The position numbers and the translations under genes are program-made. Positions 19,801 through 29,454 of a stretch of DNA of 64,000 bases are shown one piece after another. This stretch comes from Emiliania huxleyi CCMP1516 (taxonomy: Eukaryota; Haptophyta; Isochrysidales; Noelaerhabdaceae). Position 1 is the first letter of the stretch. Every line of letters begins with the position of its first letter. The DNA lies in assembly GCF_000372725.1 (NCBI RefSeq), contig NW_005202303.1:126418-190417 (forward strand), in the 5' to 3' direction. A model generated the notes under the pieces. The model saw nothing but the letters and a program-made list of their open reading frames with translations, was not told the origin of the DNA and searched no databases.

Positions 19801-21002
19801 CGCGTCGCCAGGCGAGGCGCAGCTCGCGCGCGGCGAAGACGAGCGCTGGACGTGCAGCGCGGAGGTGTCGCGCGTGCTGCCGCTCCTGCTCCTCTTCTTC
19901 ATCACCTCGTCGCTGTGGGGCGGCCTCTCGCTCCTCCTCCTCCGCTGGGGCCCTCCCTCGCTGCTGCACGCCGCCTCGGTGCTGCTGCTGCCGCTGACCG
20001 TCCTGCTGTTTGTGCGGCCCGGTGTCGGGCGATACGGGTCTTGGTTCCTCGCTCCGCCCGAGCCGCTGGGCATGCAGGAGGCGGCTGCGGGTGCGGCGCT
20101 GGTTGTCGCGCTCCTCGTCTACCACTCTGGCCAGATCTTGCACGGCTCCGAGGAGGGCGGCGACCAGGGAGGCGGCGGAAGTGGCGGCGCGTCGCCGGAC
20201 GAGGAGGAGCCTCACGCAGCGGCGGCGGCAGAGGTGCCGTCGCTGCACCCGTCGGCGGCGTCGTACCGGTGCAGCGGCGAGACGCACCGGAGCGTCGCCA
20301 CCTCGACATACGCCGCGTCATCGCACGCGTCGACGTCTGCACCTATAGATGCGGAATCACACGCGAGGCTCCGAGTATTCTGCCCGGCGCTGCACTCCCA
20401 TCTCTCGAGGTGCGCACCTCAGACGCCCATGTCGCAGGTCGTGCACAACCGCCTCCAACAGCACTTCCGACGCGACGACCACGGCAGCGAGCCAGCAGCA
20501 GACGCCCCTGCAACCGAGGCCGCCAGCGCTGGCCCCCTCTGATGAGCCGGTGCCTCCGCTGGAGCAGCAGCCAGAGGTACCGCCGCCGCCGCCAGCTTTC
20601 GTGCCGGCCGCGGCTCCGGTGGCGGGTGGGTACTCTCCCGAGCCGGAGTCGCCGCCGTCGCCGCTGGATCGCCAGCTGCAGATGGCGCCAAAGCCCGTGG
20701 CTGCCGGCCACGCGGCGTACGCGGCACCGTTCCCCTCACGGGTCGCATCTGACGGTCTGGCGGAGGGGCTTGAGCGCGACTGCAGCCCGACGCCGGGCGC
20801 GAGCAGCCCTCGCTCGCCGGTGCGTGCGGGCGTGGCGGTGCCGGGGGCGGGCCCAGCAGCGCTCTCCCCCGGAGGCGCCGACTCGGAGTCCATCTTCAGC
20901 CTGAGCTTCCCTGGAGGGCGCGGCAGCCCGGTCGGTGCCGCTGCCGCTGCCGCCGCCGCCGACCGACCCGGGACGGCAGCCTCGCCCGAGACGGCAGCCT
21001 GA
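16861..21002 (+). CDS. CRT-like (chloroquine-resistance-transporter-like) membrane transporter
   Basis: Two blocks carry the CRT/CLT pattern of the drug-metabolite transporter superfamily. The first (16861-17475) starts MFETPSALRFQEGNRKK and has five helices, including LRGITQAVLAQASLPFTVGF, the family's ITQAVL..LPFT signature. The second (exon from about 19195, after AG) has VDLLVLNSWLPLAQSAAGLL, a large loop with SCTTCA and WTC cysteines, and three helices (LPLLLLFFITSSLWGG; ASVLLLPLTVLLFV; AGAALVVALLVYHSG). A sixth helix lies at 18780-18840 (RVIYVVAVGVSVCSSTLK). A disordered Pro/Ser tail may extend to 21002. Family members sit in vacuole or plastid envelope membranes and carry peptides, glutathione or amino acids. 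Internal splice sites between 17475 and 19195 are not resolved. Confidence 0.65.
17722..18105 (+). other. Cystatin-like domain inside the transporter span
   Basis: In the same frame as the transporter's first block, and starting at a possible ATG (MPGGPRQLSASEIAPGSRAW), the sequence shows the three cystatin contact features in order: an N-terminal Gly pair, RAWRFANLSLTAVQRAPE (the helix pattern), GEVQVVAGLRFVLVARADG with an exact QVVAG, and a second hairpin around FEVVEQAWAHTAQLL with a Trp at the PW position. Cystatins are papain-family cysteine protease inhibitors. It is either a separate small gene on the same strand or a domain in the loop between helices 5 and 6 of the transporter. The domain call is from motif order by eye. 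Confidence 0.6.
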
Positions 21003-21524
21003 CGACGAGTGATGTTAATGATGCGGGCACCACCCGCCGATGAAATCCCACCCCCTTCATGTCGCATGCGGTTCGACGAGTCAGACCAATACGCTGAGAT
21101 GGATTAGAGTTGAGAGATCTCGATATATCGGGCCACACAATGCTCGCGCGGCGAGGCCGAGGGATACCCTTGCCCACCTGTGCGCTGTGGGTTGCTCGAG
21201 CTCTTACTGTAAGATCGCCGCACGCACGACGGAGCTCGCGGAGGGCTGGAGCGCGAAAAATTAAAAAGCAAGCGAGTGTCGTCTCATCTCTCTTCCCCTA
21301 CTTTAGCCGCTCTCGAGTCTCGTCCACACACACGACACTCGGACTCGCACACATTCTTACCAACACACACCGTCGTCAGGACAATAGCGGGGTCGAGAGA
21401 TCGTGAGACTGACACGCACGAATGAATTCCGGCACCCGGTCTGGTGGTCAGCGCGATGTCGAAGGGTCGGGGCTTGAGGGCGGGGATCTTGCTGGGGTCG
21501 CTGACGTTCTGTTGCCGTCTCGGA
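21003..21524. other. Region between convergent genes
   Basis: 3' flanks of the transporter (plus) and the SFR2-like gene (minus). A few short frames only. ACACACAC words occur near 21330. No gene seen. Confidence 0.4.
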
Positions 21525-23474
21525 TCACAAAATGTGGAGCGCCACAGCGCCCCCCCGCCGCCGCGGCGACGAAAGCCGGCCGCCCCTCCGGCCGAGCGCC
21601 CGGGCGACCGCGAAGCCGGCGCCGGCGAGGGCCGCCGCGCCCACTGCAAGCGCGGGCAGCGAGGGCGCTGCGGCGGCGGCGCGGCTCTCCGGCGCCGCCT
21701 CGCGTTGGAGGAAGATCCCTCCGGGCGTGTGGTGCGGTGCGGCGAGGCGCTCCTCGTGGAAGCGCCAGTCGGCGTTGTCCGAGAACCAGCGGTTGTAGCG
21801 CGGCTCGTCGAGCCCCTCCTTCCCGTCCTCGGAGCGGCAAAAGGGGCGCAGCTGGCCGCGGTGCGCCGTGACTACTTTCCACGCGGCCTCGCGCTGCTCG
21901 CGGCTGACGGCGTACGACTTTGAGATGTCGGCGTACACCGTGGCGGACGGCCGCGCGGTGCGCGTGAGCGACGGCGACGTGCGGTCCACCGAGTAGAGCC
22001 CGAACTTTGGGCAGTACCCGTCGGCCCACTCCCAGTTGTCAGAAATGGTCCAGTGGATGTAACCGAAGACGTCGATGCCCTTGGAGACGGCGGCGGCGAT
22101 GGCGGCGAGGTGCTCGGTGATGAAGGCGGGGCGCAGCACGTCGGTCGCGTCCGCGACGCCGTTCTCCGTCACCATGAATCTCTTCCACGTCGCGCCCGGC
22201 TTGTTGACGTAACGCTCGTGGAACATTTGCAGCACAGAGTAGAGGCCCTCCGTGTCGATGGCGCGCCCCGCCTCCGAGTAGCCGACGTCGGTGGGCTGCG
22301 CGATCGTCTGGCCGGAGATGATCTCCTTGCCGTAGTAGTTGAGCCCCAGGAAGTCGAGCCTGTCCTGGATCTTGTCGGTGATGGTGAAGTCCATGAACTC
22401 GCGCGAGAGCATCACCGCCGGCCCGTCCCACGGGTCCTTGCCCTCGAGGATCTGGGCGCGCGCGGCCATGCCAACCTGCGGCGCCCGCCAGCCGCGCAGC
22501 GTGTGCACCTGGTGGATGTGCGAGTAGGCCAGGTTGTGCGCGCCCGCCAGGTTGTCGACCGCCGCCTTGACGGATCGCTCGTCCCCCTGCAGCGCCTTGA
22601 GCACGACCTCGAGGTAGTTTGACTGCGGAAAGGCCTGCGGCCAGGTGCCCTCGATGTAGGTGAAGAGCGCGAAAGCCATCGGCTCGTTCATCGTCAGCCA
22701 GTAGTCGACCGACTCGCCGAGCCCCGCCGCCACGTCGCGCACGAAGCTCCCGAACTCGCGAACCACGGCCTCGTTGGTCCAGCCTCCCGCCTCGCCAACC
22801 CAGACGGGCAGCGAGTGGTGGAAGAGGGTGAGCACAACCTTCATCCCCTTGGCCTTGGCCATCCCCACGATCTCGCGGTACCGCGCCAGCGCCACGAAGT
22901 CCTGCACCCCCGAGCACGCGCACCCCTCGGGCGGCGCGCCGGGGCTCGCCGCGACCTTGGCCTCCTCCCTGGCCTCGCAAAACGCGCTGCACGCGGGCGC
23001 GACAGGCGCGCTCGCGTTCGGGAAGGCGCTCGGGGACGTCGGCGCGAGCCGCGACCAGTCGACGCCCATCCGAAAGACGCCCGAGTTGAGCGCGGCCGCC
23101 AGCCCAATCTCCGCTTCGGGCTCGCTCCAAAAGCGCAGCCGCTCAGCCGCGCGCGGGGTCGTGCGCCAGGCGTGGCAGTGCGGCCGGCCGTTGGGGTGGA
23201 GCTCGGTGGTGTTGCAGAACGGTAGCCACGCGTCGTGCAGGTTGTCCTCCACGTGCGCCGGTGCAGTCGCGACGCCAAAGAGGAACGATCGGTCAAAGCT
23301 GAGCGCGCTCGGATACGCCGCGGCGCTCGGCGGCGGAGGCGGGGGAGAGGAGGCGAAAAAGTGGTGCCAGAACGCGAGCCCGCTTTTTGGCGGCGACGTG
23401 GAAGGCCGATCGAGCGCGGGCGTCCCCACTGACGGCTGGACTGCAATGGCTGCAGCGACCATTTGTGCGACCAT
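21525..23474 (-). CDS. SFR2: SFR2-like galactolipid galactosyltransferase (GH1 fold)
   Basis: About 649 residues in one exon from the ATG at 23474 (an upstream ATG at 23585 is also in frame). The chain matches plant SENSITIVE TO FREEZING 2 rather than ordinary beta-glucosidases: FLFGVATAPAHVEDNLHDAW, ERLRFWSEPEAEIGL, FRMGVDWSRLAP, then the acid/base motif TMNEPMAF, LDFLGLNYYGKEI, nucleophile motif MVTENGV, YIHWTISDNWEWADGYCPKF, and the SFR2-specific tail (LRPFCRSEDGKEGLDEP, ADWRFHEE). SFR2 moves galactose between galactolipids at the outer chloroplast envelope during membrane stress. Here a hydrophobic C-terminal helix (LPALAVGAAALAGAGFAVAR) could be the anchor; plant SFR2 is anchored N-terminally. 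A Cys-rich insertion precedes the fourth beta strand. Confidence 0.88.
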   Translation of the reverse strand: MVAQMVAAAIAVQPSVGTPALDRPSTSPPKSGLAFWHHFFASSPPPPPPSAAAYPSALSFDRSFLFGVATAPAHVEDNLHDAWLPFCNTTELHPNGRPHCHAWRTTPRAAERLRFWSEPEAEIGLAAALNSGVFRMGVDWSRLAPTSPSAFPNASAPVAPACSAFCEAREEAKVAASPGAPPEGCACSGVQDFVALARYREIVGMAKAKGMKVVLTLFHHSLPVWVGEAGGWTNEAVVREFGSFVRDVAAGLGESVDYWLTMNEPMAFALFTYIEGTWPQAFPQSNYLEVVLKALQGDERSVKAAVDNLAGAHNLAYSHIHQVHTLRGWRAPQVGMAARAQILEGKDPWDGPAVMLSREFMDFTITDKIQDRLDFLGLNYYGKEIISGQTIAQPTDVGYSEAGRAIDTEGLYSVLQMFHERYVNKPGATWKRFMVTENGVADATDVLRPAFITEHLAAIAAAVSKGIDVFGYIHWTISDNWEWADGYCPKFGLYSVDRTSPSLTRTARPSATVYADISKSYAVSREQREAAWKVVTAHRGQLRPFCRSEDGKEGLDEPRYNRWFSDNADWRFHEERLAAPHHTPGGIFLQREAAPESRAAAAAPSLPALAVGAAALAGAGFAVARALGRRGGRLSSPRRRGGAVALHIL

Positions 23475-23645
23475 GCGTCGTGCACTCCCTTGGGCGATGT
23501 TATTGAGAAACTGGAGTGATTGCTGGGGAGGCAGGTCGCAAGACTGAGATGAGACCGCCAGTGGAGTTGGGAGTCCACCGTGCACCGCGCTGCGAGCCTG
23601 TCGTGTCCCTTGTCAGGAGCAGGAGAGGAGCCCCACCTGTGTCCC

Positions 23646-23735
23646 TGATCGTCCTTCCAAAATCCTGCTCGTGCAGGTGGGGACCCTGTCCTCCTCCCCC
23701 ATCCCTCGTTTGGGGTGTCTGTTTTCTTTCTTTTT
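23646..23735 (+). mobile_element. Retroposon related to the 89-bp family
   Basis: GATCGTCCTTCCAAAATCCT, GGTGGGGACCCTGTCC and a TTTC/T-rich tail align with the copy at 9246-9334. I could not find clear flanking duplications. Confidence 0.65.
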
Positions 23736-23772
23736 TGGTCCGTGCGCTCCCTCCGACGAACGACCCGAATTT

Positions 23773-24325
23773 TGAGGGAGGGTGTAGAGGATGTGCGCTG
23801 TCTGTAGATAGAGCTGTAGAGGATGTAGAGAGAGCGCTCTGGAGCGCTGTAGAGCTCTGTAGAGCTCTACATCCGGCGCGGGACGGACTGCCTCCGATGT
23901 AGAGCGATGTAGAGCGCGATTTCACAGTCCGAAATCACTGAGTCCTAAGTAAATCGCGCCATCGCTCTCTTGTGTTGGGTCTGAGGGAGGGTGTAGAGGA
24001 TGTAGAATGTAGAGCGCTGCGTAGAGCTGTAGAGCTGTAGAGCGCTGTAGAGCTGTAGAGCTCTACATCCCCGGCGCGGGACGGACTGCCTGCGTGAATT
24101 CGCCTGCGTGCTGCGTTTGTGAGAGCGATGTAGAGCGCGAATTCACATTGAAATCACTAAGTAAATCGCGCTCTACATGCGCTTTCCAGCGCTCTACAAC
24201 GCAGGCAGTCCGTCCCGCGCCGGATGTAGAGCTCTCTGAGAGCTCTAGCCTCTACAGTTCTACAGCGCTCCAGAGCGCTCTACACGCTCTATCTACAGCT
24301 TACAGCGCTCACACACCCTCCCTCA
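23773..24325. mobile_element. TGAGGGAGGGTGTAGAGG foldback element
   Basis: An arm starting TGAGGGAGGGTGTAGAGG occurs at 23773 and again at 23982, and its inverted partner ends at 24325 (ACACCCTCCCTCA). Arms contain TGTAGAGC tandem words, the block CGGCGCGGGACGGACTGCC and an AAATCACT..AAGTAAATCGCGC hinge. The outer copy (23773-23980) is a direct half-repeat; 23982-24325 is the full inverted structure. A further half copy lies at 5255-5425. No coding frame. Confidence 0.75.
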
Positions 24326-24820
24326 GGTTAGGGTACCCCTAGGCTTAGAAGGGTGGGCCCTGGGGCGCCTGCCTGCGGCTTAAACGGCTTAAAACCGGCC
24401 ATCCATGGCCGGTTGTAGAGCTGCCTGCTTCGAGTCCGCCGCTCCTCCCCTCGGTCGGTGGTGGGTGTGCACGTCGATCGATCGATGACGGCCTCGGCTC
24501 CGTACGACTTGGCGACGGCGATCGCGTCAATCATGAAGACTACCGCCCCCGCGCCACCAGCCAGGCATCGCTTGCTTGCTTGCGCCCACCCACCTACCTG
24601 CCTGCCTGACTGATCGCCCTCAGCCAGCATCTCGTTGCCCGCAGGACCGTTGTTTGAAACGTACTTTCTTCACTGTAGTGCGCGTCGCTGGTCGTTCGAC
24701 ACCGAGTTTGAATCCTGTCTTCCTGTGCGCGCCTCCCGCGTGCCCAGTCTCGTGCGAGTTTGAAAGTTACGACGGGACGCAAGCACGGCACCTTTCCGCT
24801 TGTGCATGCATAGGCGAGCA

Positions 24821-26622
24821 ATGAGCGCTCCTCCCGCCCCTCGCGCGCGCTGCATCGGCCGGGGCGACACGTGGCCTGGGAACCGCACCTGCCTCTTCCA
24901 GCACGTGTTCTTTTCCGACGGCGCCTTCACCGCCGGCCCGCGGCTCGCGGGCGCAAGCACCGAGGACGAGGCACTCTTCATGCACAACAGGTGCTCCACC
25001 GCCTGCCATCGCCCGATGACGCGCCGCGCTCGGTGAACCTCCCTCCCTGCCCTCGCTCTCGAGGTGGGTCGACCTCGACTGGGACCGGCTCAAGCAGAGC
25101 CGGAAGGCGGGGCACGGGCTGGGGAAGCCGCACCCGGCTGCGGTCGAGCTGTGGACGCAATTTCGCTGGAGCATCTCGCGGGCGCGGCCGCGCAACCCCA
25201 CCGGCGCCCCCGTCCGCTCATGCGGCCGCTCCGCCACTCGCCCACACCGACCTGCCCCGCCTTGGCCCTTTGCAGGCTCGCTGCCCCACTGCGTCGCGCA
25301 CCTGCACGCCTTCCACTGGAACCCGGGGCACAACCTCTTCGACTACATGTACCCCAGCTGGTTCTCCCTGCTCGCCCTCCAGCCCGAGGTGGCGACCAGC
25401 GGTACGTGGCAGTGGGTGACGCGGGAGGCCGTCGACCCAAAGCGCACCATTCCCTGCGGCGGCCGCGCCTCCACGCCGCCCCTCTCTGCAAACCGCGCGT
25501 CCAAAGTAGGTGGCCGCTCGGGCTGATTGAAGCGTTCTCGGGCCATCCCGTCTTGAGCCTCCGGGATTTTGAGGCCAAATACGGTGCCATCGGGGTTCCG
25601 TGCTTGGTCGCGGGCGTGGGCGGGCGCGGCATCGGCGTCACAAACCGCGAGGGCGTAGCCGAGGTTGGGAGCCTGCCGGGTCTCGATCCGGTGAAAATGT
25701 TTCGCGACCGGATGTACGTGCGGCACGGCCTCCATCCTCCGGAGCCCCAACGCAGCATTTCGGGAGGCTACATCACCGTCGTAGAGTCGAAGCGAGAGCT
25801 GAGTGCAGCCGACGCGGCGGCGGCGCTGGCCGCGCAAACCCTTGGGATGGAGCTGCGTACGGTGCGGTGGGAGGAGCTGACCTTCGTCGAGCAGCTGCAG
25901 GTGTGTGCCTCGACCGCCGTCCTAGTCGTTGGTGTCGGCACGGTGCGAGTCAACTCTTTCCTCCTCCCCGAGGGCGCGGTGGAGGTGCAAACCTGTACGC
26001 CGGCGAACTGGGCGCTGCCGAGCCGCCGCTTCTGCTTCGATGCACACCTCGGCACGCTCATGTCGCACGTCCACGTCGTCCACCTGAGCGGGTACTCTGC
26101 CGACGAAGCCAGGGCCAAGCGAAGCCCCATTGAGCTGGCGCAGACGATAGAGGACGCAGCGATCGCGGCGTCAGCGCTGCCCGGAGACCGGCGCCTCAAC
26201 CTGCCCTCTGACGTGCGGCTGCGGTACGCTGCCGTCACGGCCGGCGTCCCCGAGCTCTTTTGGGCGCAGTCGGGGTCCATTCCCCTCCAAGCGCGCTCTC
26301 GTTCGCCCCTGCTGCCCATAAATATTCACTTGGCGAGTGTAGGTGGTGCCACGTCGTCCCCCTGCCCGCAGACTGCCCGAAGGCATACCACCATTGTAGC
26401 GTCTCCAACGACCGGTACGCCATCAGCCACAACTACATTCACGGTCCTTACCATACCTGCCTGCCGAGGGAGGTGATGAAGAAGGCTGGGCAGCTGGCCT
26501 TGTCCCAGGAGCCAAGTCGCACGGCGGCGCGCGTCAGTCACCATAGTGTCAGCTATGGCCACACGAGGGTCACGGCGGCGGGCACAAAGCACCGGCATAC
26601 CTCAAGGCTGGCGGGATTGTAG
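24821..26622 (+). CDS. GT61-like (EOGT/xylosyltransferase type) glycosyltransferase
   Basis: A first exon 24821-24990 (IGRGDTWPGNRTCLFQHVFF) joins by a 73-nt GT-AG intron to a second exon at 25064 (RWVDLDWDRLKQSRK; later CVAHLHAFHWNPGHNLFDYM). A third part from about 25510 carries the family's catalytic-region signature: LRTVRWEELTFVEQLQVCAS, TAVLVVGVGTVRVNSFLLPE, GAVEVQ. The family usually has a Gly-His-Gly-Ala motif where this reads VGVGTVRVN. After about 26330 the better frame is the one reading WCHVVPLPADCPKAYHH to HNYIHGPYHTCLPREVM, stop at 26622. The enzyme would act in the ER or Golgi on glycoproteins. Splice sites in the 25400-25510 and 26280-26340 intervals are unresolved, and the true start may lie upstream. 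Confidence 0.6.
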
Positions 26623-27224
26623 GGATCAAGGGCTCCGGGAAGGCTCTCCGGCTAGATGTAGATGGGTGCGGCATTTGATGCTGCTGGTGCCAAGCAGTTG
26701 GCGGCCGCTGTGCCACCGTCCGTGGGCACCGAGCCTCTCCGCTCTGTGCCCAGCCAATCACCACGGCTCGCGCAGGATGCCCATGGTGCCAGCCAACGTA
26801 TCGAGCGTAGGCCGGAAATACTGTGCAGCAACACATCTCGCTGTGTGCCGCACCAGCTCTCATGTCGGCCTAAGTGCCGCACTGCTCACTCCGTGCACTC
26901 ACCGGTCGGTACCATGTCAGGAGACGGAACACGGAGGAGCTGTATGTCACTAGAGACCCACACCCATCGCTACACATCACCACAACCACCAAGTCGGATA
27001 CAAACTATGACAGCAAAATGTAAATGAGGGTATCCGGCGAACCAGTTTAGACCATCTTTAGACCAAGTTTGACCGCTGTGCTGAAGACGAACCAGATTAG
27101 ACTCAGTTTATCATAAACTGAGTCTAAAGACTAAACACAGAGAGGGCGCTCGGCCTGGGTGGGGGACCCCATTAGACATACCAGGTTTAGACCCGGTTTA
27201 GGGCGCCCCTAGCTAGCTGCGGAA
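26623..27224. other. Intergenic with a perfect palindrome
   Basis: No convincing gene. At 27097-27127 the 15-mer TTAGACTCAGTTTAT is followed by one base and its exact reverse complement. GTTTAGAC words recur on both sides (27045-27200). Confidence 0.5.
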
Positions 27225-27568
27225 TTCTCTGGTAGGACGGGAACGAGATGATAGTAGGGAGTAGAAGAAAGCAAAGAGGAGCCCTGCGCACGCACGACTC
27301 CGCAGGAGAAGCCCCTCCCGCCCGTGCTTGCGCAGCGCAGCCTCCTCCTCCTACTCGCAAGCCGGGTAGCCCTTGAGGTGATTATGACGGGTTCCACCCT
27401 GTGTGGTGTTATGACGGGCTCCACCCTGTGTGGTGATTGTAATGGGTTCCACCCTGTGTGGTGATTATGACGGGTTCCACCCTGTGTGGTGATTGTGACG
27501 GGTTCCACCCTGTGTGGTGATTATGACGGGTTCCACCCTGTGTGGTGATTATTTCGGGTTCCACCCTC
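27225..27568 (-). repeat. Left inverted arm plus 28-bp tandem array (A)
   Basis: 27225-27369 is the reverse complement of 30741-30886. It is followed by about seven units of 28 bp, each with GGGTTCCACCCTGTGTGGTG and a variable TTATGAC-type filler. The same array in opposite orientation lies at 30517-30740. Confidence 0.85.
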
Positions 27569-27838
27569 TGAAGCATGCCTTTTGCGGCGAGTTGTTGCGA
27601 CGGCAGCGGCCGCAGTCAGTCGAGCGGGACGCGCGCGTCTTCGTATGCTCGGCCATCGCGCGTCGTTACAATCGTGAATCGGACGATTGCGCTGTGCTTG
27701 GAGCATCGCAGCACGTTCGCCGCCCAGCCGGCCGCCGAATACCTTTGCACGCGTACTGCGGCCAGAGGGCGCTTGCGACGAGGACCGGCCGCCCTGTGGC
27801 GTTCTCGGCGGTGATCGGTCGGGCGTCGATGGGCGCCG

Positions 27839-28640
27839 CTAACGGACTTGGCGCCGCTCCGTTACCACGTGTCGGCGGTGGCCCGCTCGTTGCACCGCCC
27901 GCCTCGCGGGTGGCCGCGCCAAAGGGCGACGCGGTCCCCCACGGCTGGAGCGCTTCGGCGCGTTGCGCTGCCGCGTAGCAGCCCCACCCGGCCGCCCGAG
28001 GGTGTTCCCGCAGGCAGAGAAGACTAATCGTGGGGGAAGCAGGTCAGGCGCACGGTGTCGTCGGGCAGCGGTGATGATCTCGTCCATGCCGTCGTCGAAG
28101 TGCATAAGCAGCCGGTCGTGCTCGCTATTGGTCGGCCAATGGGCGACGATGGTGGCGGGGAACCAGTCCGTGCTCCCATCCTCGTCCTCCCACACGGCCT
28201 CGACGCGCTGCCCGACCAGCTTCTCCACGCCATCCGTATAGCTGTGGACGGGCACGTGGAACGTCGTTTCATGTTCGAACGGCCTTCGGGATTCAAACAA
28301 AAAATAGCCGGCCCCTTCTCGCAACCCCTCCGATGACTTTGGACCTTTGCGAGAGGTGGCGAGCGGAGCAAGCGCGGTGTAGGCGCGCCCACGCGGCGCA
28401 GTGGCTCTCCCGCGACCATAGCCCCTCCCGCAGCCGCAGCCGTAGCCGCAGCCCCAACTCTTGCTGCTCTTCTAGTGTCGGGTAGTGACCAGGGGTGAGG
28501 GGACGGATTGAAGATCCCTCACACCAAGATCGTGCAGGGCGGGGACACATGTCCCTAAATCCCATCTCGTCTCAGAGTTTGACCGTTTTTATTTATTTAT
28601 TTAACCCCTCCGACCCCCCGGGACCCGTGGGCGTCGAAGA
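27839..28640 (-). pseudogene. Tudor/agenet-like gene fragment, interrupted by a retroposon
   Basis: On the minus strand ASSTPTGPGGSEGL (28640-28603) is continued, after a 270-bp insertion, by REGAGYFLFESRRPFEHETT and FHVPVHSYTDGVEKLVGQRV, EAVWEDEDGSTDWFPATIVA, then RLLMHFDDGMDEIITAARRH. The last part has the Tudor/agenet pattern of a small chromatin- or RNA-binding barrel (VGxxVEAxWxxxxxWxxAxIxx...DDG). A paralogous uninterrupted N-terminal part lies at 35638-35803. After about 28025 the frame runs into a copy of another repeat, so the original C-terminus is missing. It is most likely a dead copy. Confidence 0.5.
28323..28612 (+). mobile_element. 270-bp retroposon with 10-bp target-site duplication
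   Basis: AACCCCTCCG occurs at 28323-28332 and 28603-28612. Between them lie 270 bases starting ATGACTTTGGACC and ending in a TTTTTATTTATTTATT tail. The paralogous sequence at 35710-35730 has the target intact without the insert, so the empty site is visible within this window. The body contains GCAGTGGCTCTCCCGCGACC but no coding frame. Confidence 0.8.
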
Positions 28641-29019
28641 GGCGAGGTGGTGAGCTGGAAGCAGGAAACAGCGCTTCGTGGCACTTGCCGTTCTCGACAA
28701 GGTCACACGCGGACGGAGGCACCGGTGCCGGCAAAACACAGCCAAATGCGCGAGGCGCGAGGACGCTCCTGGGCCGCGTTTGAACGGTGTGAAAATGAAA
28801 ACCACCTCCACACGCTTACACTTACCTGTGAAGTGTGAACAGCGGATTTTGAATCAGCGTTCTCCTTGAACGATATCGGTGTCGAAACACCGCTCTGACA
28901 GCGCTCACAGCTACGCTTTATTCACAGGCGGTGTCCGAAACTTGTGCTGTCTGCTGTGTCCAGCGCCGTGGACTCTACTCGCCAGCTCGCACGCGGAGTC
29001 GCTCCCTCTCCACCTCTTC

Positions 29020-29454
29020 ATGCTAGCCTCTTTGATCCTCGGGGCGCCGCGCTCTTTGCGCCCAGCGCTTAGGCACAGAGCCGTGCGTTCTATGTGCGAG
29101 CAGCCGCGCGACTGGGATGCAAGCTGGCGGAGGATGCAGCAGGAGGGCGGCGTTGATCGGTCGAGCCTAGGTCGGCCAGAGGAGGCTACGCCCTCACCAA
29201 ATCCGGCTGACTCTAGCGAGGTGTTCATCCTCGCACCACCCTCGCAGCCACGGGAAGAGTTTTCCGGCGAGGGGAGCTTGCTCGCGGCGTTTGCGTCGGA
29301 GAAAGGCCTGCTGCGCGCGATGGGCGTGCTCGTCATCGTCTTCTGCTTCATGGTGGGCGTCGGCCTCACAGGCGGCATCACCGACGGCACGGACAGATTC
29401 GCGAATCCGGAGCCGATGATGGCGACGGAGAGGGTCACTAGTGACTCCATTTGA
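29020..29454 (+). CDS. Small plastid-targeted membrane protein
   Basis: 144 residues from the ATG at 29020; the frame is open further upstream, but this start gives a short hydrophobic leader (MLASLILGAPRSLRPALRHR) followed by a basic transit-like stretch. The middle is hydrophilic and acidic (CEQPRDWDASWRRMQQEGGV). Near the C-terminus lies one membrane helix (LLRAMGVLVIVFCFMVGVGL) and a short polar tail. Architecture resembles the protein at 1061-1468: leader, soluble linker, one late helix. Its neighbours on both sides are repeat arrays, so it sits as an island of coding sequence between the inverted arms at 27225 and 30886. No family recognised. Confidence 0.6.
   Translation: MLASLILGAPRSLRPALRHRAVRSMCEQPRDWDASWRRMQQEGGVDRSSLGRPEEATPSPNPADSSEVFILAPPSQPREEFSGEGSLLAAFASEKGLLRAMGVLVIVFCFMVGVGLTGGITDGTDRFANPEPMMATERVTSDSI

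Noticed and set aside
19082-20287. 401-codon minus frame
   Set aside because: Arg/His-rich shadow of the transporter's second block.
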